A DNA stretch of 5,564 nt from Pseudodesulfovibrio sp. (lineage in GTDB: Bacteria > Desulfobacterota > Desulfovibrionia > Desulfovibrionales > Desulfovibrionaceae), in the NCBI GenBank assembly GCA_022712815.1, contig JAFLJW010000456.1, positions 1 through 5,564 on the forward strand. Reading direction: 5' to 3'. The notes under the pieces were generated by a model. That model was not told the DNA's origin. It saw nothing but the letters and a program-made list of their open reading frames with translations, and made no database searches. Position numbers and translations under genes: made by a program. Positions within the stretch are counted from its first letter, which is position 1, and the number at the start of each line of letters is the position of its first letter. This document shows, in pieces, positions 4,704 to 5,564 of this stretch.

Positions 4704-5298
4704 CCCCTTGTCCTCTACCTTTGATCACATCCCTAATCTTAAACGCGCATTTAAAGCGCCCAAAGAGGTTAAAGGGGTCCTCGGCAAAGATTCACCGGCT
4801 GATCTTGCAGGACTGCTGGCCGGTGATATTATATTGTCCGTTGACGGTGTCCCCGTAAACAATGCCCAGCGCACCAGAATTAATGCAGCATTTTTGCCTT
4901 CAGGAAAACCTGTCCCAATGGAGATATTCCGTTTGGGTAAAAAAAAGAAAATAACCATAATCCCCAGGGTGGTTATGGTGCCCGAACCTGTGATCATCGA
5001 AAGAATGGGAATCATGGTTGATCCGGAACCTGTCTCTTCTCATTCCACAGGAGTATTGATTGTGGATATTCATATGAACTCTCCTTTCTTTTATGTTGAT
5101 ACATTCAGCGAACACAAGGGTGCAGGCGGTTTTGGGATCAATCCCAAAGAAAAAATTGTTGAATTCAACCATTTGACCATTAAAAGTGCCCAGGACCTCC
5201 AGCGGGCAGTTGATCAGGTAAAACCAGGAGAACTGGTCCTCATGCTGGTAAAGGACAAAAACTCAGAGATCCGTTATGTGGCTGGTAATTTACCATAA
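4630..5298 (+). pseudogene. HtrA C-terminal fragment (both PDZ regions, no protease)
   Basis: The frame is open from 4630 to the stop at 5296-5298. Its first ATG is 4675 (207 residues) but has no Shine-Dalgarno site. From 4735 the translation matches HtrA residues 258-448 with roughly 25 differences and a 4-residue deletion (V-S-S-V lost near 4791, so V-L-V-S-S-V-G-K becomes V-L-G-K). That deletion removes part of a PDZ1 strand and may disable ligand binding. The signal peptide and the whole protease domain with its triad are absent, so this cannot be a protease and would stay in the cytoplasm if translated. Residues before 4735, including L-C-R-M-V-G-L-P, are not HtrA-like. Divergence of around 10% with an intact frame suggests the remains of an older tandem paralogue that lost its 5' two-thirds, later partly homogenised with the intact gene. 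A functional PDZ-only protein is less likely but not excluded. Confidence 0.75.
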
Positions 5299-5304
5299 CA
5301 CTGC
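4731..5304 (+). repeat. htrA 3' half, duplicated (copy B)
   Basis: Direct-repeat partner of 3379-3964. It includes the longest exact match, 101 bp at 5057-5157 against 3717-3817, and the exact match continues 6 bp past the stop codon (ACTGC after the TAA). Unrelated sequence resumes at 5305. Recombination between the two copies would delete the 4078 gene and the permease remnant. Confidence 0.9.
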
Positions 5305-5311
5305 AAAATAA

Positions 5312-5564
5312 ATGACTGACAACAAAATTACCATATCATTGCCCGCCGACCCGCGCTGGATGCGATTTGCCCAGGACAGCCTGCATCGATACTGCAGGAT
5401 GGTGTGATTTCCCCCCCCGGCTTGAGGAGATGTGCGCAAGCTCGGTCATGGAGGCATGTGAACAGCTGATTGGCAAGGCAAAAGAAACAGGCATAACCGA
5501 CCCCATTGACCTGATGCTGGACTACAGGGGGGGAAACCATTGTTATCGACATTGCCTATAATCG
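5312..5564 (+). pseudogene. Broken gene, possibly RsbW-like ATPase, cut by window end
   Basis: From ATG 5312 the frame reads M-T-D-N-K-I-T-I-S-L-P-A-D-P-R-W and on to C-R-M-V, then TGA at 5405-5407. Reading through that stop and dropping one C from the C8 run (5411-5418) joins it to F-P-P-R-L-E-E-M and V-M-E-A-C-E-Q-L-I. Dropping one G from the G7 run (5527-5533) then gives D-Y-R-G-E-T-I-V-I-D-I-A-Y-N to the edge. The order (an early beta strand ending L-P-A, a helix, a-G-F, a helix with an E-A-C-x-x-L-I core where RsbW-type kinases have the N-box, then a D-x-I-V-I-x-I strand) resembles the GHKL ATPase fold of anti-sigma-factor kinases. The N-box Asn is not seen, so even an intact protein may not bind ATP. 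No Shine-Dalgarno site precedes the ATG, which lies 13 bp after the HtrA fragment's stop. One nonsense and two homopolymer shifts point to decay, or to sequencing errors in part. Confidence 0.4.

Noticed and set aside
4900..5172. Minus-strand 90-residue frame nearly identical to one opposite htrA
   Set aside because: Its conservation simply follows from the duplicated htrA 3' half on the other strand.
5328..5552. Minus-strand 74-residue frame at the right edge
   Set aside because: It has no ribosome site and lies antisense to the more protein-like broken gene on the plus strand.

Overview
The window is a 5.6-kb piece of a moderately AT-rich Gram-negative genome. It is dominated by small exported proteins and by gene remnants. 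No rRNA, tRNA, transposase, CRISPR array or phage gene is visible. Nearly every readable gene starts with a Sec signal peptide and a clear Shine-Dalgarno site. The DegP-type protease, the DUF2845-like remnant and the NCS2-permease-like remnant would suit a deltaproteobacterial (Desulfobacterota) host. That placement is only a weak inference, because no marker gene is present.

Layout. Bases 1-218 hold a possible minus-strand gene start at the left edge and a hairpin. A plus-strand gene at 219-572 encodes a Cys-rich exported protein. It converges on a broken minus-strand gene (630-950) whose reconstructed product resembles DUF2845 periplasmic proteins. Bases 994-1542 are largely non-coding but structured: 11-bp direct repeats, a long imperfect hairpin, a minus-strand terminator and a perfect 8-bp inverted repeat. 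Next on the plus strand come a second Cys-rich exported protein (1543-1929), an exported pentapeptide-repeat protein (2088-2570), a DegP/HtrA-type periplasmic serine protease with two PDZ domains (2612-3958) and a small exported protein with two cysteines (4078-4485).

The right end (4530-5564) is a scrapyard. It holds the N-terminus of what looks like an NCS2 purine/pyrimidine permease ending near a G10 tract, then a second copy of the HtrA C-terminal half (both PDZ regions, no protease domain, no signal peptide), then the start of a possible RsbW-like ATPase gene broken by a stop codon and two homopolymer shifts.

How the parts may work together (inference). The intact genes form an envelope set: a quality-control protease beside several small periplasmic proteins, three of them Cys-rich. 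The pentapeptide and protease genes are 41 bp apart and probably co-transcribed. The most interesting non-coding signal is a 15-bp element, GACAACTTTTTTGGC or close to it, placed 43-44 nt before three start codons on both strands. For two of these genes the resemblance continues through the start codon into the first signal-peptide codons, which suggests a reused 5' export cassette. The number of single-base frame breaks near homopolymers could mean real decay, phase-variable tracts or sequencing error; sequence alone does not decide.
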